From contig OU452223.1 in NCBI GenBank assembly GCA_911728455.2, forward strand, positions 10,004,174 to 10,068,173: a DNA stretch of 64,000 nucleotides. The letters are read 5' to 3'. This stretch comes from Marthasterias glacialis (Eukaryota > Echinodermata > Asteroidea > Forcipulatida > Asteriidae). Positions 61,864-64,000 of this stretch are shown here, piece after piece. The notes under the pieces were generated by a model, which was not told where the DNA came from, did not search any database, and saw only the letters and a list, made by a program, of their open reading frames with translations. The stretch's first letter is position 1. Each line of letters begins with the position of its first letter. The translations under genes were made by a program, and so were the position numbers.

Positions 61864-62395
61864 CTACAGTTGGGACAGTCCCAACTGTACTTACAATAGT
61901 CCCGACTGAATGGGTAAAGCCAGGGTTTTTAGATGCTGTCCTTGCTAGAAGGGATGGTCATTCTTATAGTTGGGAAAGTCACCACTACAGTTGGGACAGT
62001 CCCAACCGTAGTGAGACAGTCCCAAGTGTAGAGGAGATAGGCTAAATTGATTAGATGTTGTCCCAGCTACTGACAGTCCCAACTGTAGTTGGGACATCCC
62101 AACTATAGTTGGGACAGTCCCAAGTGTAGTTTGGACAGTACAAACTGTATTGGGGATAGGCCAAGTTTATGAGATGATGTCCTATCTGATCATTAATATA
62201 GTTTGGGACAGTCACAGCTGGGGCAGTTACTGTAGTTGGGATAGCCCAAGTTTATTAGATAATGTCCAAACTATTCTAGGGATGGTCATTACTATAGTTG
62301 GGACAGTCACATTTGGTCAGTCCTAACTGCAGTTGGGATGGGCCAAGTTTATAAAATAATGTCCTAACTATAAGGATGGTCATTACTATAGTTTC
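61864..62395. repeat. Palindromic minisatellite (TCCCAACTNTAGTTGGGA)
   Basis: Many copies of AGTTGGGACAGTCCCAACT and TCCCAACTATAGTTGGGA are mixed with a longer period of roughly 100 bp marked by GGCCAAGTTTAT-AGATGATGTCC. Related single copies occur near 34.05 and 34.37 kb. Confidence 0.85.
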
Positions 62396-63019
62396 TAATG
62401 TAAAAGAGTGAACATTTCACTTTCTCGCCCAAGTGGTGTCAGTTTGGCTTTTTTGAGAGTGAAACTCACTGTGCATCATCCTTTTTGAGTGAATTCAAGC
62501 TGAAAAGATTTGTCTGACACAACGGTCTTTGCAACATTGTTTAATTCTAGCGCCGTATTAGATTGCCAAAGTGAACTGGTTGAGTGGAAATATACTCACA
62601 ACTGAACTGAAGTTACATATAAACATAAAATTAACAGTAAATTATATAATTATCGATATAGCTTACTTTAGATTGGAAAATGCTCACAAATTTGACTAGA
62701 TCACAATTTAGTTTTTGGTTTGCGGTAACACCATGTGATACTTTCGCAGAATAGAGTTTAGTTTTGCTGCAAAAAATCGTACTTCATTGGGCCGTTGGAA
62801 GGCCCGGACGCCAAGAATTATATTGGGCCCTGCTTCTATGGGTGCGCTACGGAGAGAAAAATCGTGCACCAAGCCTCTTGAATAAAATGTAAAAGCACAT
62901 TTTGTTTCTGTGAAGATTTGAAGGTCATGGCTTTTTATGGACTGTTGAAAAATGGTCCAATCTAGTACACTGGATCATTGGACCCACGAAGCCCTCTAAA
63001 AGTGGCACCATTTTACTGA

Positions 63020-63345
63020 AAGGGTAGTGCCCTTTTCCAAGATGGAGTCTGGCCAGTTTACTCGTTCAGGGGTATTCTAATCTTGGATGAGCTTATACAA
63101 TAGCTCAAAAATTGAACCGCTAACCTACTAAAATGCAAAAGGAAAAAAACACTTTACTTGTCAGCAAAATTTATTCGATTTGATTTCAAGAGGCTGTGAG
63201 ACTTTAAAAACTTTTTGAAAGTATTTTTTTGAATATTTAGTATTTGGTTGAAATTGGGAGCTTATTTAGTCTGGTGCAACCCTTTAAAATTTGTCCTGCT
63301 AGCCACGACGGTACCGTGTATCGTGGGAAACTTCAATACCCGAGT
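63020..63345. other. Partial third copy of the receptor-gene upstream flank
   Basis: TTTACTCGTTCAGGGGTATT, the GAGGCTGTGAGACTTTAAAA block and GCCACGACGGTA match 54.88-55.55 kb in gene B's flank and 29.99-30.5 kb in gene A's flank, in the same order and orientation. No receptor exon is attached on the lower-coordinate side. Confidence 0.6.
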
Positions 63346-63603
63346 GAGATAAGTGAGGTAGGCAGATATACCACAAATCGAAAACTATATATCAATACTC
63401 TCCAATAAAATGCCTCGAATCACATCCAGATTATATTGTCACTATGGGGCATCTAAAAGTAAACTCTCTATTCTTTTCCTTTTACATGTGAACATTCAAA
63501 TCCCACTTTTGAGTTTGTTTGATTCTGGCCCCCTTCTATTTCTTTCTCCCTCGAGCCACTAGCCATTATTTCAAGAGGTCAGAGAGAAGAAGTAGTCCAG
63601 GTA

Positions 63604-63890
63604 TAGACCTTTCTTTTGCAACGTCACAGCCCGCGTTTTTGCCAACCAATTTGGAAAAACTACAGGAAGCCATCAATGCAACAGATTATCAAAAATTGTA
63701 AAAAATGTTACACATACGTTCAAAAATAGTGTTGAATTAGTTGGAAACAAACCAACCAATAATGGGATGTATTTTCTTTGAATAGAAAGTTTTCAAAAAT
63801 TTTGAATTCGGTTACAACGTCTGTCAAAAAGATTGGATGTTTTGCTAACTTTGGCCGTCCATGCCAACCAGCGCGGTTTGTTTGTCAACA
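63604..63890. mobile_element. Second copy of the AGACCTTTC MITE, inverted
   Basis: It starts TAGACCTTTCTTTTGCAACG and continues as the reverse complement of 27021-27328 (GCCAACCAAT, AACCAACCAATAATGGGATG, TTTTGCTAACTTTGG). The far end is degenerate. Confidence 0.7.
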
Positions 63891-64000
63891 CAGAACGTAC
63901 ACTCTTATAACGACCTGGTCAAAATATTGACTGGTTTTCCTAGTTGTTGAAACTGACTAGGAAATTAGTTAAACGAAGAAAAAACTCCAATCTTAGTTAT

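Noticed and set aside
60600..62000. Search for a third receptor signal exon next to the flank fragment at 63 kb
   Set aside because: No ATG with a hydrophobic 18-codon frame ending in a phase-1 GT donor could be supported.

Overview
The window looks like eukaryotic, intron-containing, repeat-rich animal DNA. AT-rich sequence full of TACATGTA and TAGGCCTA-type motifs, abundant short foldback transposons, tRNA-headed SINEs and very long satellites suggest a marine deuterostome, most likely an echinoderm. That placement is inference from sequence style, not from a marker gene. There is no bacterial gene, rRNA, CRISPR array or long open reading frame; nearly all listed open frames are chance or repeat-driven.

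The only convincing protein-coding content is two paralogous genes on the minus strand, at 23.06-27.45 kb (gene A) and 41.41-52.79 kb (gene B). They were assembled here from splice sites and mutual homology. Each has five coding exons in the same order and phases: an 18-codon signal-peptide exon, one V-like immunoglobulin exon of about 109 codons, a 16-17 codon stalk mini-exon, a transmembrane exon, and a short cytoplasmic-tail exon. The predicted products are about 219 and 223 residues: small type I membrane receptors with a single Ig domain. Both genes sit in tandemly duplicated segments with matching non-coding flanks, including a CAG/CAACAG microsatellite and a probable 5'UTR exon. A third fragment of the same upstream flank appears at about 63.0-63.35 kb, so this looks like part of a receptor cluster that continues outside the window.

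Layout: 0-3.7 kb is a 3.55-kb element with terminal inverted repeats that carries a 2.3-kb, 20-bp-based minisatellite. 3.7-20 kb is gene-poor sequence with a high density of TACATGTA palindromes, several MITEs and a tRNA-like palindromic element. 20.4-22.9 kb holds a long foldback element, two small palindromic elements rich in GTCCGAC motifs, and a 24-bp minisatellite. 23-30 kb is gene A and its upstream flank, with a hAT element nested in a SINE. 30.8-40.3 kb holds palindromic minisatellites, a SINE, a MITE, and a second copy of the 20.4-kb foldback whose edge has expanded into a 67-bp satellite. 41.4-55 kb is gene B; its first intron holds an 8-kb, 34-bp satellite with nested higher-order repeats. 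55-64 kb is mostly non-coding, with MITEs, a TCCCAACT/AGTTGGGA palindrome array and the third flank fragment.

The most interesting points are the undescribed-looking pair of single-Ig receptors and their apparent divergence relative to their flanks, the possible reading-frame difference in their cytoplasmic tails, the giant hierarchical satellite inside a receptor intron, and several cases where a transposon edge seems to have seeded a satellite.
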